From: Hormiphora californensis
Lineage: Eukaryota; Ctenophora; Tentaculata; Cydippida; Pleurobrachiidae
Assembly (NCBI GenBank): GCA_020137815.1
Contig: CM035352.1
Location: 282,675-346,674 of the forward strand
Length of the DNA stretch: 64,000 nt
Direction of reading: 5' to 3'
In this document: piece after piece, positions 21,401-28,776 of the stretch
Layout: every line of letters starts with the position of its first letter
How positions within the stretch are numbered: the first letter of the stretch is position 1
Made by a program: the position numbers and the translations under genes
The notes under the pieces: generated by a model
What the model was told of the DNA's origin: nothing
Seen by the model: the letters and a program-made list of their open reading frames with translations, nothing else
Databases searched by the model: none

Positions 21401-23410
21401 AGTTGCTACACCGCTGCCCCTCGCAACAAAAGTGTGACCAACAAGAATCATTGCATTATGTATTCATAATGCTGTGTTTCCCTGCCCTCCCATTTCACGT
21501 GTCACTGTCAACAGGATCAAGGCTTGGTCAAAATGTAATGTGAGATGCATACGATCTAGCTGTCAGTATACTTCTCACATAGCTTAGTTTACTCACATGA
21601 CACTTGCTAACCAGCTTTTGACATTCCAACTTAACTACTTATCTAACCTCTCACACTCGACTCGCAAGATGACAATGTGTATGTAACACGCGAAACACGT
21701 GGCAACGCTATTCATGTTTTGTTGAGTGGCGTGCGCATTAGGGTGTGCTAAGTGAAAATTTTGTCGACTTGGCCAATAAGTTAAGGGTAGATATGAAACT
21801 ATGGACAATTGTCTACTACATCCTGAAATCGGAATTGGGGTAGTGTATGTCAATTACGTGGGCCAGGCGATTAAAAAAGTTTACTTTTTTACCGAAAAAA
21901 GTAAAATATTTGTGTTTTACACCAGTGTTTGGCATGTTCTTGATATCAACTTTTTATGGTCATGGTCGTGTTCAGCGGTTTGATACCGATCAGAATGGAT
22001 GTGTATCATGAAAGTTAGCCAAAGTTCATTTTTGGCCTGAACATGTTCATTTTGGACCAAAAATGTTCATTTTTGACTAAAAATTTTAATTTTGGCCATT
22101 TTCTTCAATTTTGAGAGCTTTTTCATGAACGGGATCGTGTTCGGCAGGTCAAAATTAGTCGGTTACAACCGGAATTTGCTTTCCGACAAATAAAATCTCA
22201 AAAAGTTAAAATTCGTCTCCACTAATACTGCAAAGTAGGAAAATGTGCAAGAAAAAAAGATGAAAAAAAAATTTTTTTTCATTATAAAATGGAATTCTGA
22301 AGGTGCATACTGGAAATAATGGTTGTACTGGTTCTCATGAGGCGATTCATATGTGTGGTTTTTTCGAAATAACGCCCCAAAAAACATTTTTTGATATGAA
22401 TATGCCCATATATGGGCATACATCGGCCCACGTAATTGGGCCAGGGTAGGACTAAAATTTTTTTACCAAATGTTTTAGAATGATCGTAGGAACTCATTCT
22501 AGGGGTAAACTTTGTGAAAATTGGATTTGATTTATGAGTTGGGAAAAATAGCACACCCGCATACACGTCCATCAAACTGTGTCATTGTAAGTTTTGATAA
22601 AGGAGCAGCTTGTTGTTGTGCGCGCGGCTCAGTTGCTACGCTAAGTACACCGGGTGGTACCGGGTTGCCCCTCGCAACGAAAGTGTGACCAAAATGGTCC
22701 CTCTACCGATTAGTTAGTATACCAAAATATCGTTTTCGAATTCTAACCTTGCTATGCCTTTTTACAAGGTAAAAAGGCATCCACCCGGGCAGGGAAAAAA
22801 TGTCCCTCTACCGGTTAGTTAGTATACCATTTTCGAATTCTAACCCTGCTATGCCTTTTTGCAAAGCAAAGCACCTGGGCAGGGAAAAAATTAACATACA
22901 CGAGCATTATTATCAGAATGATAAAAAATATCGGTGCCTCTCCATCAGCGACGCTCCAGCTTTAAATATTTCACCTTGACAAAGGTGTTGACGGCAAGAA
23001 TCGCTAAATCCGGCTGGGTCTTTGCATAGTTGATTAGATAAAGATAAACCAGTTTCTTAAGTTCTAGATTATCCGTCTGCATGCACTTGGTTACATCAGT
23101 AAAGAGGCTGCTAACATCCTTCCCAACTGTCATGCTAGCAATAACCTAGGGAAATACTTCATTATAAGTATATATACAGACAACTTTAGGGTGATCCATA
23201 CACATTACACACTGCCCCTCTTGAAATCCGCTCAGAGCATCATTCTACTAATAGTATTTGTCGATAAATCCATTTAAACCTAATGATACTGATTAGACGG
23301 ACCTTTTTTACAGCTTCCTTTTTCTTATCTTTCTTGTCACTGTTTAGCTCACTTTGTAATTCAAATATCTCGCCCTTCTTCTGCGTGTTGAAGTACTTGC
23401 TGTCTGACAT
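210..23410 (-). CDS. AP1B1/AP2B1: Beta-adaptin (AP-1/AP-2 complex large beta subunit), 14 coding exons, C-terminus outside window
   Basis: Large beta subunit of the heterotetrameric AP-1/AP-2 clathrin adaptors, which links cargo sorting to clathrin at the trans-Golgi or plasma membrane. Exons read right to left as join of 23303-23410, 22975-23145, 18787-18985, 17218-17330, exon 5, exon 6, 8718-8879, 8435-8620, 7553-7744, 7303-7482, 5755-5948, 1237-1435, 512-712, 210-415. Every junction is GT-AG and phase-consistent. The visible product is about 805 residues (animal beta-adaptins are about 940), so roughly the last 120 residues (appendage platform) should lie left of the window. Order: HEAT-repeat trunk (about residues 1-600), short hinge with the clathrin box LLSLD, then the appendage sandwich subdomain. 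Exons 5-6 occur twice (12847-12974/12103-12280 and 15994-16121/15250-15427). An acceptor-like cgtttcag lies just before the ATG, so a 5' UTR exon probably lies further right. AP-1 and AP-2 beta cannot be told apart; many invertebrates have one shared subunit. Confidence 0.95.
512..712 (-). CDS. AP1B1/AP2B1: Beta-adaptin exon 13 (appendage sandwich subdomain)
   Basis: 67 codons, from [18 protein letters not shown] to MTIYNKSMM. The [14 protein letters not shown] stretch matches the beta-appendage immunoglobulin-like sandwich. The intron that follows is only 96 bp and carries a hairpin motif shared with other splice-site regions. Confidence 0.88.
889..1060. mobile_element. Pogo/Tigger-like MITE, copy 1
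   Basis: 172-bp element with terminal inverted repeats starting CAGTCGGACCCCGATTTAAC, flanked by TA on both sides (887-888 and 1061-1062). The interior is made of repeated variants of 'cgttaaatcgggg'. CAG termini with a TA target-site duplication are typical of pogo/Tigger Tc1-mariner elements. Non-coding. It lies in beta-adaptin intron 12. Confidence 0.85.
1237..1435 (-). CDS. AP1B1/AP2B1: Beta-adaptin exon 12 (hinge with clathrin box)
   Basis: One base plus 66 codons of acidic, Pro/Ala/Gln-rich hinge. It contains GDLLSLD, which matches the clathrin-box consensus L-hydrophobic-x-hydrophobic-D/E and should bind the clathrin terminal domain. A later [10 protein letters not shown] may be a second weak motif. 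The hinge is much shorter than in vertebrate beta-adaptins. Acceptor tactag|A, donor AGC|GTAAGT. Confidence 0.88.
2274..2864. mobile_element. hAT-like MITE inserted in the Penelope RT catalytic codons
   Basis: 591-bp insertion bounded by perfect terminal inverted repeats CCCAGTGCAAAGAT / ATCTTTGCACTGGG and an 8-bp duplication taccgcga (2266-2273 and 2865-2872). Removing it with one duplication rejoins the RT frame within YRDD. An 8-bp duplication points to the hAT group. The interior contains a tRNA-Ser-like sequence and no long ORF. Confidence 0.9.
2461..2541 (-). pseudogene. tRNA-Ser(TGA)-like relic
   Basis: On the minus strand, a B-box-like GGGTTCGAATCCC and an A-box-like GTGGTCGAGTGGTTAAGGCG flank a CTTGATA loop that would give anticodon TGA. 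The anticodon stem does not pair well, so this is a tRNA-derived relic carried inside the hAT-like MITE and not a working tRNA. Confidence 0.55.
4311..4640 (+). repeat. Interspersed repeat, possible retroelement 3' tail
   Basis: GC-rich segment starting ggatccggaacaacaacaac and ending in an A-rich aaaataacaacaacaatgg tail. The opening 20 bases recur at 4882-4903. No coding similarity recognised. It is possibly a SINE- or LINE-derived end. Confidence 0.35.
4653..4882. mobile_element. MITE with 30-bp inverted repeats
   Basis: Ends are inverted: CTATAGTCCCTGGAAAATGA on the left and its near-complement, ending in ggactatag, on the right (about 30 bp, one mismatch). The interior is non-coding. 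Lies in beta-adaptin intron 11. Confidence 0.65.
5304..5475. repeat. Degenerate tandem repeat (about 20 bp, tgtccacaatgtgtcctcaa)
   Basis: At least six imperfect repeats of the tgtccacaatgtgtcctca theme in direct orientation. The open frame across it is a repeat artefact. Confidence 0.75.
5622..5690. repeat. Degraded fragment of the pogo-like MITE family
   Basis: Contains ggtaattcgggg and ggtaaatcgaggg, decayed versions of the cgttaaatcgggg modules of the 889 element. Termini are not preserved. Confidence 0.4.
5755..5948 (-). CDS. AP1B1/AP2B1: Beta-adaptin exon 11 (end of trunk, start of hinge)
   Basis: 64 codons plus [22 protein letters not shown] through [13 protein letters not shown] (conserved), then a lineage-specific basic and Ser-rich hinge start. 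Acceptor cccacag|GTT, donor AT|GTAAGT. Confidence 0.92.
6141..7137. mobile_element. Foldback element filling beta-adaptin intron 10
   Basis: Long imperfect inverted repeat: 6141-6450 reappears as the reverse complement at about 6810-7137 (for example atgggaaaatcaatgcaac and its complement). Outer ends TAGTTAGGGG / CCCCTAACTA suggest a TA target duplication. An internal direct repeat (attaagtctctatctcatc) occurs twice in the left half. Non-coding. Confidence 0.7.
7303..7482 (-). CDS. AP1B1/AP2B1: Beta-adaptin exon 10
   Basis: 60 codons: [20 protein letters not shown] through STDPAAAKE. Acceptor taccag|GTT, donor GAG|GTATAG. End of the conserved HEAT trunk. Confidence 0.95.
7553..7744 (-). CDS. 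AP1B1/AP2B1: Beta-adaptin exon 9
   Basis: 64 codons: [20 protein letters not shown] through DGFHDENTQ. Acceptor tttcag|GAT, donor CAG|GTTAGT. Confidence 0.95.
7790..7945. repeat. GATC-rich short repeat
   Basis: Repeated gatcagatcacc / gaggatcagatc modules. A related block in opposite sense occurs at 23690-23780. The rest of this intron (7945-8434) shows nothing recognisable. Confidence 0.4.
8435..8620 (-). CDS. AP1B1/AP2B1: Beta-adaptin exon 8
   Basis: 62 codons: [20 protein letters not shown] through QEAIVVIK. Acceptor taacag|GTT, donor AAG|GTATTA. The preceding intron is only 97 bp. Confidence 0.95.
8718..8879 (-). CDS. AP1B1/AP2B1: Beta-adaptin exon 7
   Basis: 54 codons: [20 protein letters not shown] through [10 protein letters not shown]. 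Acceptor tcttcag|TAC, donor CAG|GTACTA. A pogo-type MITE ends about 15 bp upstream of the acceptor AG, so it borders the polypyrimidine tract. Confidence 0.95.
8896..8986. mobile_element. Short pogo-like MITE next to exon 7 acceptor
   Basis: Ends resemble the 889 family (ggacctcgatttaccgg ... ccggtaaatcggggtccta) with TA on both sides (8894-8895, 8987-8988). 91 bp, non-coding. It abuts the exon 7 splice acceptor. Confidence 0.65.
9060..9250. repeat. Interspersed repeat shared with 30420-30780
   Basis: The stretch attgaggtgttaccaaggtt and neighbouring sequence recur at about 30452 with small changes, and both begin near ctagttgattagcgt. Non-coding dispersed repeat in beta-adaptin intron 6. 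Confidence 0.55.
10059..10659 (+). mobile_element. Helitron-like non-autonomous element, unit 1
   Basis: Starts TCTATATTATAAAG after an A and ends GGGCTCTCTAG before a T, as Helitrons do (5' TC, 3' CTAG, A/T target). Internal hairpin gccgcgaagcggc near 10550. No Rep/helicase. Immediately followed by a second similar unit. Confidence 0.7.
10660..11249 (+). mobile_element. Helitron-like non-autonomous element, unit 2
   Basis: Head-to-tail copy of 10059-10659 (590 versus 601 bp, with substitutions and small indels), with the same TC start, hairpin and CTAG end followed by T. Confidence 0.7.
11298..11743 (-). mobile_element. Helitron-like element, second family, minus orientation
   Basis: On the minus strand it begins TCCTTATTATAATTTGCAAA and ends GGGCTTTCTAG before T, matching the family arrayed at 27886-28990. 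Contains two long poly-C tracts. Confidence 0.6.
12103..12280 (-). CDS. AP1B1/AP2B1: Beta-adaptin exon 6, copy A
   Basis: Same as copy B, offset 3147 bp. It is followed in the gene by exon 7 (8718-8879). A foldback transposon ends at 12035, only about 67 bp past the donor. Confidence 0.88.
12395..12580 (+). repeat. Direct repeat in beta-adaptin intron 5 (also at 15542-15727)
   Basis: ctgcggtggaacatagc occurs twice about 130 bp apart, each followed by a variant of tgggtgagcgtgtat. Between them is a small hairpin-like gtcgcgaagcggcgaagatc. Non-coding. Confidence 0.5.
12847..12974 (-). CDS. AP1B1/AP2B1: Beta-adaptin exon 5, copy A
   Basis: Same sequence and splice sites as copy B, offset exactly 3147 bp. 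It would encode a second copy of the [16 protein letters not shown] segment if spliced after exon 6B. Confidence 0.88.
13597..14332 (-). mobile_element. Inverted insertion of a repeat element inside its own copy
   Basis: In copy A, the element seen uninterrupted at about 16347-17015 is opened and contains a whole reverse-oriented copy of itself. From 13597 the right half appears inverted, then the left half inverted up to about 14300, after which the forward right half resumes. Its ends contain repeated ttataacac / gtgttataag modules. Length matches the 736-bp difference between copies. Confidence 0.8.
14720..14968. other. Junction between the duplicated blocks: eroded copy of 11540-11821
   Basis: Resembles the sequence left of copy A, with many single-base losses and changes: gaaacaaacaaccaata, caatacccctcccaagc and attgcaaatta are kept in order while intervening bases are dropped. 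No gene. Confidence 0.6.
15250..15427 (-). CDS. AP1B1/AP2B1: Beta-adaptin exon 6, copy B
   Basis: One base finishing Ser, then 59 codons: [20 protein letters not shown] through LLSSEPEIQ. Acceptor tctcag|C, donor CAG|GTAAAT. Identical to copy A. Exons 5+6 total 306 nt (102 codons), so including both copies would keep the frame and duplicate 102 trunk residues. Confidence 0.9.
15994..16121 (-). CDS. AP1B1/AP2B1: Beta-adaptin exon 5, copy B
   Basis: 42 codons plus [22 protein letters not shown] through RDEKECI. Acceptor caacag|GTT, donor TCAG|GTGCAG. Identical in protein to copy A at 12847-12974. This copy lies next to exon 4. Confidence 0.9.
16347..17015 (+). mobile_element. Repeat element with gtgttataag modules, uninterrupted copy
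   Basis: Begins near ggtagcactgcttgtacaac and ends near ccataataaaatcctac. Carries clustered inverted gtgttataag / cttataacac modules and direct cctcgcaggctcg / actcgcaggctcg modules. Related copy split in block A (13200-14610). Non-coding. Confidence 0.6.
17218..17330 (-). CDS. AP1B1/AP2B1: Beta-adaptin exon 4
   Basis: Two bases complete a Gly codon, then 37 codons: [20 protein letters not shown] through NPNAAKQ. Acceptor gtgcag|GA, donor CAG|GTAATC. It ends in phase 0, so either copy of exon 5 can follow. Confidence 0.93.
17405..17560 (+). repeat. Interspersed repeat beginning with the TCACTG-GGCAAGCGC hairpin
   Basis: atcactgtgatggcaagcgc and the following 120 bp are related to 41357-41500, including a shared later block (ttttagccaaaaatggcatttt versus the 41460 region). 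The remainder of intron 3 (17600-18080) holds a short (tta)n run near 17848 and nothing else recognised. Confidence 0.5.
18091..18546. mobile_element. hAT-like palindromic MITE (GGCAGGTCAGAAG termini)
   Basis: 456 bp, inverted termini of about 48 bp starting GGCAGGTCAGAAGAATCTCG, and an exact 8-bp flanking duplication gaaaagtg (18083-18090, 18547-18554). The interior holds several copies of the palindrome tattacagtactgtaata and a large hairpin built of cgatcgat and gcgacgc motifs. Non-coding. Lies in beta-adaptin intron 3. Confidence 0.88.
18787..18985 (-). CDS. AP1B1/AP2B1: Beta-adaptin exon 3
   Basis: 66 codons plus one base: [18 protein letters not shown] through [13 protein letters not shown]. 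Acceptor ctacag|GAC, donor CAAG|GTAACC. HEAT-repeat trunk. Confidence 0.95.
19372..20178. mobile_element. Foldback element, intact copy (GTAGAGTCG termini)
   Basis: 807 bp, arms of nearly 400 bp inverted around about 19775, ends GTAGAGTCGATAACTACATC and complement, flanked by TA (19370-19371, 20179-20180). Centre contains gagagcacgcgag and its complement. No ORF. Confidence 0.85.
20287..20600 (+). mobile_element. Helitron-like element, unit 1 with 3' hairpin
   Basis: Starts TCTCTATTATATAAG after A. Ends with hairpin gcacccaatgggtgtg directly before CTAG and then T. A second internal hairpin ccacccggcgaagccgggtgg lies about 45 bp upstream. Typical Helitron architecture without coding capacity. 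Confidence 0.8.
20601..20871 (+). mobile_element. Helitron-like element, unit 2 (5'-truncated tandem copy)
   Basis: Follows unit 1 directly, starting TCGTTCGTTCAGTGCG, and ends with perfect hairpin gcgcacccaatgggtgcg + CTAG + T. Same internal hairpin. 5' part is shorter than unit 1. Confidence 0.78.
20872..22944. other. Beta-adaptin intron 2: dispersed repeat fragments only
   Basis: Contains fragments ending ttccctgcc (21020, 21168, 21475) shared with 41200, 35630 and 43320; a duplicated tgcccctcgcaacraaagtgtgacc (21415, 22670); and two tandem copies of an approximately 115-bp unit at 22690-22890, each ending in a form of gggcagggaaaaaa. No coding sequence recognised. Confidence 0.6.
22975..23145 (-). 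CDS. AP1B1/AP2B1: Beta-adaptin exon 2
   Basis: 57 codons of trunk, from [15 protein letters not shown] to AVNTFVK. Acceptor ctag|GTT, donor AAG|GTGAAA. The segment [17 protein letters not shown] is near-invariant in the family. Confidence 0.95.
23303..23410 (-). CDS. AP1B1/AP2B1: Beta-adaptin exon 1 (start codon)
   Basis: Encodes 36 residues beginning [18 protein letters not shown] and ending EAVKK, the standard beta-adaptin N-terminus. The donor is AAG|GTCCGT. Just upstream of the ATG is tttcag|GTAAA, so translation probably starts a few bases into an exon whose 5' UTR partner lies further right. Confidence 0.95.
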
Positions 23411-23472
23411 TTTACCTGAAACGATAAATGGTTATAGGATCTGATCCGTGAATTGATCTATGTAGATAAATA

Positions 23473-23600
23473 CATTCGGACCCCTATTTACCGGGATGCT
23501 CGGGGAAAGTGGTGGTCGGTGTGCCGGGGCCCGATTGTGTAATACAATCGGACCCCGATATACCGGACACCCTAACTAGTGGATGCAATTCAGCCTTTAG
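23473..23600. mobile_element. Short pogo-like MITE pair upstream of beta-adaptin
   Basis: 23473-23539 has ends CATTCGGACCCC / GGGGCCCGATTGTG with TA flanks, and a second partial end caatcggaccccgata starts at about 23544. Related to the 889 family. It lies 60-190 bp upstream of the beta-adaptin start codon, in the presumed 5' UTR intron or promoter. Confidence 0.55.
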
Positions 23601-23602
23601 AG

Positions 23603-23645
23603 ATCTCTATCTCTATCTCTATCTCTATCTCTATCTCTCTTTCTC
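23603..23645. repeat. (atctct)n microsatellite
   Basis: Simple repeat of about seven units. Confidence 0.85.
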
Positions 23646-23920
23646 ACATCACGCACGTCGCACAGTGCCCTGTGCCTGATCAGTGATGGGTAGTTTGTGA
23701 GATCTGATCCTGAGTGGGATGTGATCTGATCGTAGAGGGATGATCTGGTCCCTGGTAAGAAGATGTGATATGATCTGATGATGGATATGTTGGCATAAGC
23801 AACATGTATTAGGTGGATCATGTTTCGAATTATACATATATCGGGGGGGGGGCTCAACAACTGACTATATGACACCCATGACAGTTAGGGTGGGAGGGTG
23901 TCCCATGGGTCTGACAGTTA

Positions 23921-24062
23921 TGTAACTGTCGAAAATTGGGGGGTGTTGGGGTGTTTTAGGGGTCTGACACTTAGATAACTGTCGGAAATTGGGGGGTGTT
24001 TGGGTGTCTTAGGGGTCTGACGCTTAGATAACTGTCGGAAATTGGGGGGTGTTGGGGTGTTT
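23921..24062. repeat. Minisatellite, about 60 bp x 2.5
   Basis: Repeats of gataactgtcggaaattgggg...ttaggggtctgacactta in direct orientation. Confidence 0.75.
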
Positions 24063-24141
24063 TTGTTAGATACAATAACTAAAGTGTATCCAAAACCGTA
24101 TAAAAACCAATAGTCTAAGTTATTTGAAGTATATTTGTTTT

Positions 24142-24357
<216 letters not shown>

Positions 24358-24946
24358 ACAGAGAATACAGTTCTATTCTACTTATTAACCTCTCCCTCTC
24401 TCCCCCTCGATCTCTCTCTCTCCCAACGTTTTTTTTTTTTTTTTTTTTTCGTATCTTCTCCGCATCCATAGTTTTTTTGCAAGGAGTTAACCTTTGTTTC
24501 TGTATCTCAAGGGCTGCCTTACAAAACATGAATTCACCGCGCCCCATCTTGCCCTCTGTCTTTTCGACACGAACGCTGCACAGCCCTGCTCTCTCCGTCA
24601 CATGAGTATAGACTGCTAATTGAATATCAACGTTGATGGTTGCTCTTCAATCAAGAGTCGCACGAGAGAGCAGCGTGGTTGTACAGCTAGACAACATAGT
24701 TTGGGATGGCATTAGTTCCGACGGCACAACCTTATACAGCGCTTACCAGCGCGGGGTGAACCTGCCAACGTTTCGCTCCCTTTATCTTTTAAGGATTCTG
24801 TGGACTGTGTGTAACTAAACTGCTGCAGCACCAATCATCCCCAGTATCATGTGTCAGTGGAGTGTTCTCTTATATTTTTTGGTTTGTACTTTGTTCAGTA
24901 GTAGATATTGTCTCTGATTTTGTTCTGATCCTACTATATTACACAA

Positions 24947-25135
24947 TGCAGCTATCCAAACTGTAAACTGGTTTTGTGGAGATATAATATGGTCCTCCAC
25001 TTTGGAGATGCTCACCCGAACGATTTGTCGGATGGCTCATCAGCTTCAAATCGGTGGCCAGAATATGACCACCTTGAAGGAATATCAAGTGAGGAGATAA
25101 GGATGGTGAAGGCGAAAGACTTTGTTGTGGGCTAA
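24947..25135 (+). pseudogene. Possible terminal exon of a transposon zinc-finger protein
   Basis: Frame reads CSYPNCKLVLWRYNMVLHF followed by GDAHPNDL, with Cys and His spaced like a C2H2/BED-type finger (C-x4-C-x11-H-x4-H). It then runs through an acidic segment (ISSEEIRMV) to TAA. An acceptor-like cacaatgcag precedes it and AATAAA follows 38 bp after the stop. No upstream exons found, so it is probably the remaining 3' end of a transposon gene. Confidence 0.35.
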
Positions 25136-25689
25136 TGTTAAAAACAATGACTTTATCTATAGTTGAAACATCTTAATAAAACAAAATATTAGTACCAAAA
25201 TGACCTATCTAACTTTATTTTCAAAATATATATGTCTTTTACGAAGTCTCTGAAAAATATGGGGGTGGGTATCGATTCACCTGATTAGTCAACAGTTATA
25301 TAACTGTAAAAATTTAGGGGTGGGGTGGTGTCAATAGAATTTGTCAAAATTTTACACTTATCGTCATGGGTGTCATACAGTTAGATGTTGAGCCCCCCCC
25401 GCATATATATGTAGTAAGTAGAAATGAAACACGCGTAAATCTCTTTGTTTCATTTCTACTAATACAGCTCCCGTGACAAGGTTGAGCACTTTCGGTGGCA
25501 AGCGCAACTTCATACTATATATGTAGTAAGATACTAAATTAATATCACATCCAGCCGTACACAGTGCTTTCCTCATTTCACAGCGTCATAGAAAAGATAA
25601 CTTCTGAACAACTAATTTTATATTTAGACTGCCATGCAATGTTACTACGTTAGCTAAAGCAAAGCACCGCCAATACAGGGTGTATATTA

Positions 25690-25760
25690 GGGGGGGGGGG
25701 GGGCTGCTACAAGAATCTCACGCCTCACTGGCGATTTTCAGGGTAGCTGAGAGTTTTGAG
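25690..25760. repeat. Poly-G bordered repeat shared with 59205-59280
   Basis: A G-tract followed by ctgctac and a form of ctcactggcgattttcagggt; the reverse complement appears at 59205-59280 next to a long C-tract. The rest of 25760-26169 is AT-rich and unrecognised. Confidence 0.5.
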
Positions 25761-26169
25761 ATTTTCGATTTTCGGTCAAAAAGCGTGAGATTAATGAGTT
25801 TTTTCGGGCAAAAATCGCAAATTTTTCTCAAAAATCTCTTAGAAAGGAAGAATTTCCATCCTAAAATTTGGGATAGAAACAATCCTTGTGTTTTTACAAA
25901 AATCAAAATTCTGAATAGAAACTTTCCTTGTGTTCTAATACAAAAGCTAAAATACAACATTGACCTAATTAAGTTACTAAATTAATAGTATTGTCTGGTT
26001 TAAGCTAAAAAATATAACGAAAGACTGAGTATTGGCATTCAAAATATGTGTTTATGAAATCGACCGGGGTTCACGTTTTGAAAAATTCACAAATGCAAAG
26101 TTAGTTGTCCGGATCACATTACATCCCTCGTAGTAATCAAGTGATACTATTGCACTGTATCAAGTAATA

Positions 26170-27675
26170 CTAGTGTAGCGCCATTCTCAGCATCCGAATT
26201 CCGAGTGTAGGTTCCATTAAGGCTCTTCTCCATTTGCTTGGTGAGGGACCATTTTTCACAGGTGTTTCACAGGTGTCGAGGAGGACGGTGTCGATAGTAG
26301 CAACAAATAACCTGCACTTTAGTTTGTCTTCAATCCGTGGCAGGCAACCCTGAACCCATGCTTTGCTCTTCCGGTACTTGATATCTTTATTGGAATCTCT
26401 GATCCAGGATCCAAGGTATTTCAAGTCATCTGCTCTTTTGATTATGTGTCCGTCACAGCTAAGGATCGGCTCTGGATCAGGGATGTTCTCCGTTTGAGCT
26501 CCGTTTTGTTCTGGTTAATAGCCAGACCAACCTCCTTATATAACATCTTAACCTCACGTAGTATAACCCCTAACTCCTCAACCGAGTTTGCCAGCAGGAC
26601 CACTTCGTCCGCAAAGTCAGTGTCAGTAAGTCTAGATGCCCTAACATTTTCTACTCCTAGCAGGTTTTTTTATCGGGAAAACATTTAGAACAGGTAAATA
26701 ACAAAGTCAATGGATCTCAATGGATCTCAGAGTGAAACCGACATCTGGGTGTCTGCTGAGAGCAATCTGTAGACAGTAATCCAGCACTATAATAAATTTA
26801 TTATAGTGCTGGATCACTACGGGGCTAATGTGTCGCCTTGTAGGACACAAGCCACGATCTCAAATATAGCAGGGATGCCGTCAGCTGTTAAGACCCGTGC
26901 TTTCGTATTAATATATAAAGCCATTGGATAAGGTCTACGATAGCATCCGGTATACCGTAGATGCTCTCAGGATCTTCATCAAGCAGGATCGATTGATACC
27001 ATCAAATGCCTTCACGAAGTCTATAAAAGCCATATCATCAAGGGGGGTTGTGTATAATACACTTTCTCCGACACGGGACTCAAGCACGGGGGTGCAGGTG
27101 GCCTACAGAAGGTGGGGTGTGACAGTGATTTCTTTATGTGTGCATGAAAATGCAGAATCGGTTAGGGACCGTTCCCTCCTCCCAATAGCTTGTTGACATA
27201 GCCCTAACCAAGCTAGCGGAGGGGGATTAAGAGCTCAAACGGGCATACTATGGTGTTGTATGACTTTTGGGAGGAGGGAACGGTCCCAAAACCGATGCTT
27301 TTTCAAGCTAAATCTAAAGAAATCCATGTCACTCACCCCTCATGCGGAACCCTGTCACACCCGTGCTTGGAGCACAGAAGTCGGAGCGAGGTCACCCCTC
27401 ACACCCCTTTAGAAATATAAAAGCCATAGTTACTTTACCGGAAGCTGTTTTGTCTAGCATCCTCCAGTCTCCTCAGCGTCAGGATGTGACTGTCGGTTGA
27501 GCGCCCCTCCTGGAATCCGTTCTGGGAGTTTGGTCTCGATATAAGGCCGGATGCGATGTAGTAGTATCATGTTCAACGTTTTTGCGACGATTGAAGTTAG
27601 TGCAATACCACGGTAGTTCCCAGGCTTGGCATCTTTAACACGGTACAGATGCAGTTGATCAAGTAGAGACATGAG
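26170..27675 (-). pseudogene. Decayed RTE-like non-LTR reverse transcriptase
   Basis: On the minus strand, fragments in order and in several frames: DAKPGNYRGIALTSIVAKTLN, QNGFQEGRSTDSHILTLRRLE, MAFIDFVKAFDGINR, CVLQGDTLAP, DTDFADEVVLLANSVEELG, KYLGSWIRDSNKDIK and IRMLRMALH. These are RT motifs 2 to E of RTE-like LINEs. The catalytic FADD is changed to FADE and there are stops, frameshifts and two insertions (27034-27415 and a small palindrome near 26800). Non-functional. Confidence 0.85.
27034..27415. mobile_element. Insertion in the RTE-like LINE with 12-bp target duplication
   Basis: Flanked by tataaaagccat at 27022-27033 and 27416-27427. Removing it rejoins the MAFIDF motif. Internal ends tccgacacgggactcaagca / gtgcttggagcacagaagtc form imperfect inverted repeats. 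Confidence 0.65.
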
Positions 27676-27885
27676 TGTATCTACATCACTTAACTGCAGA
27701 ATACAGGCTCATAGATACAAGGTGATATGATACAGTGAGAATCTGGAAATTTGAGACAGCCTCACAAGAGCAGGTGGGTTGTATAATTAGCATCGTTGTG
27801 TGAACAGTAATAATAGTTAGCTGGCTTCTTAGTGGTAACATGACGGTATAAAATGCATAAATTTTCGTAGGGGAATAACGTGATA

Positions 27886-28338
27886 TCCTTATTATAAAGT
27901 ACAAATGCGTGGCGTGGTGAGGAGTATGATGGTGACCTATCCACACGTGCAAATAGAGGGGGTTGCCCTGGGAGGTGGCTTGGGAGTGGTATTGGAGGGG
28001 AATACTGCACGTGCATGTTATTGTTTGTTTGTTGCGTGTTCCTGTGTTGTTCCTGTGGTGTTTTGGGATCTACTACTGGGGCCGCCATGATTGCCAAAGC
28101 CTTTCTACCTACGTACCCCGTTGATTCTCTACACACAGCTACAATTCTACGGATCTTTATCACCTGATTCTACATGTTATTCAACGGGATTTCCCTTGAT
28201 GTTTATCACCAGCGCTCTACCACTACCAACCTCCGTATTCTTTACCCCGACATGGAGAGACGAAGATTGAGACGGGGAGAGAGACATATAGAGACGGGGG
28301 GGGGGGGGGCTGTTGTAGGACTTCAATGGGCTTTCTAG
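27886..28338 (+). mobile_element. Helitron-like array unit 1
   Basis: Starts TCCTTATTATAAAGTACAAA and ends GGGCTTTCTAG before T. Contains gtgcaaatagagggggttgc and a poly-G tract. Same family as 11298-11743. Confidence 0.65.
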
Positions 28339-28776
28339 TCTTAATTAAAAGATGCAAATGAGTGGCGTGATGGTGATGTCCTATCCACACGTGCAAATAG
28401 AGGGGGTTGCCCTGGGAGGTGGCTTGGGAGGGGTATTGGAGGGGGATACTGCACGTGCATTTTTTGGTTGTTTGTTGCGTGTTGCTGTGTTGTTCCTGTG
28501 GTGTTTTGGGATCTACTGCTTGGGCCGCCATGATTGCCAAAGCCTTTCTACCTACGTACCCCGTTGATTCTCTACACATGTCTACAATTCTACGGATCTG
28601 TATCATCTGATTCTACATGTTATTCAGCGGGATTTCCCTTGATGTTTATCACCAGCGCTCTACCACTACCAACCTACGTATTCTTTACCCCGACATGGAG
28701 AGACGAAGAGTAAGAGGGGGGGACATAGAGACGGGTGGGGGGGGGGGGTGTTGTAGGACTTCAATGGGCTTTCTAG
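28339..28776 (+). mobile_element. Helitron-like array unit 2
   Basis: Begins directly at the T following unit 1 (TCTTAATTAAAAGATGCAAA) and ends GGGCTTTCTAG. About 90% similar to unit 1 by eye. Confidence 0.65.
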
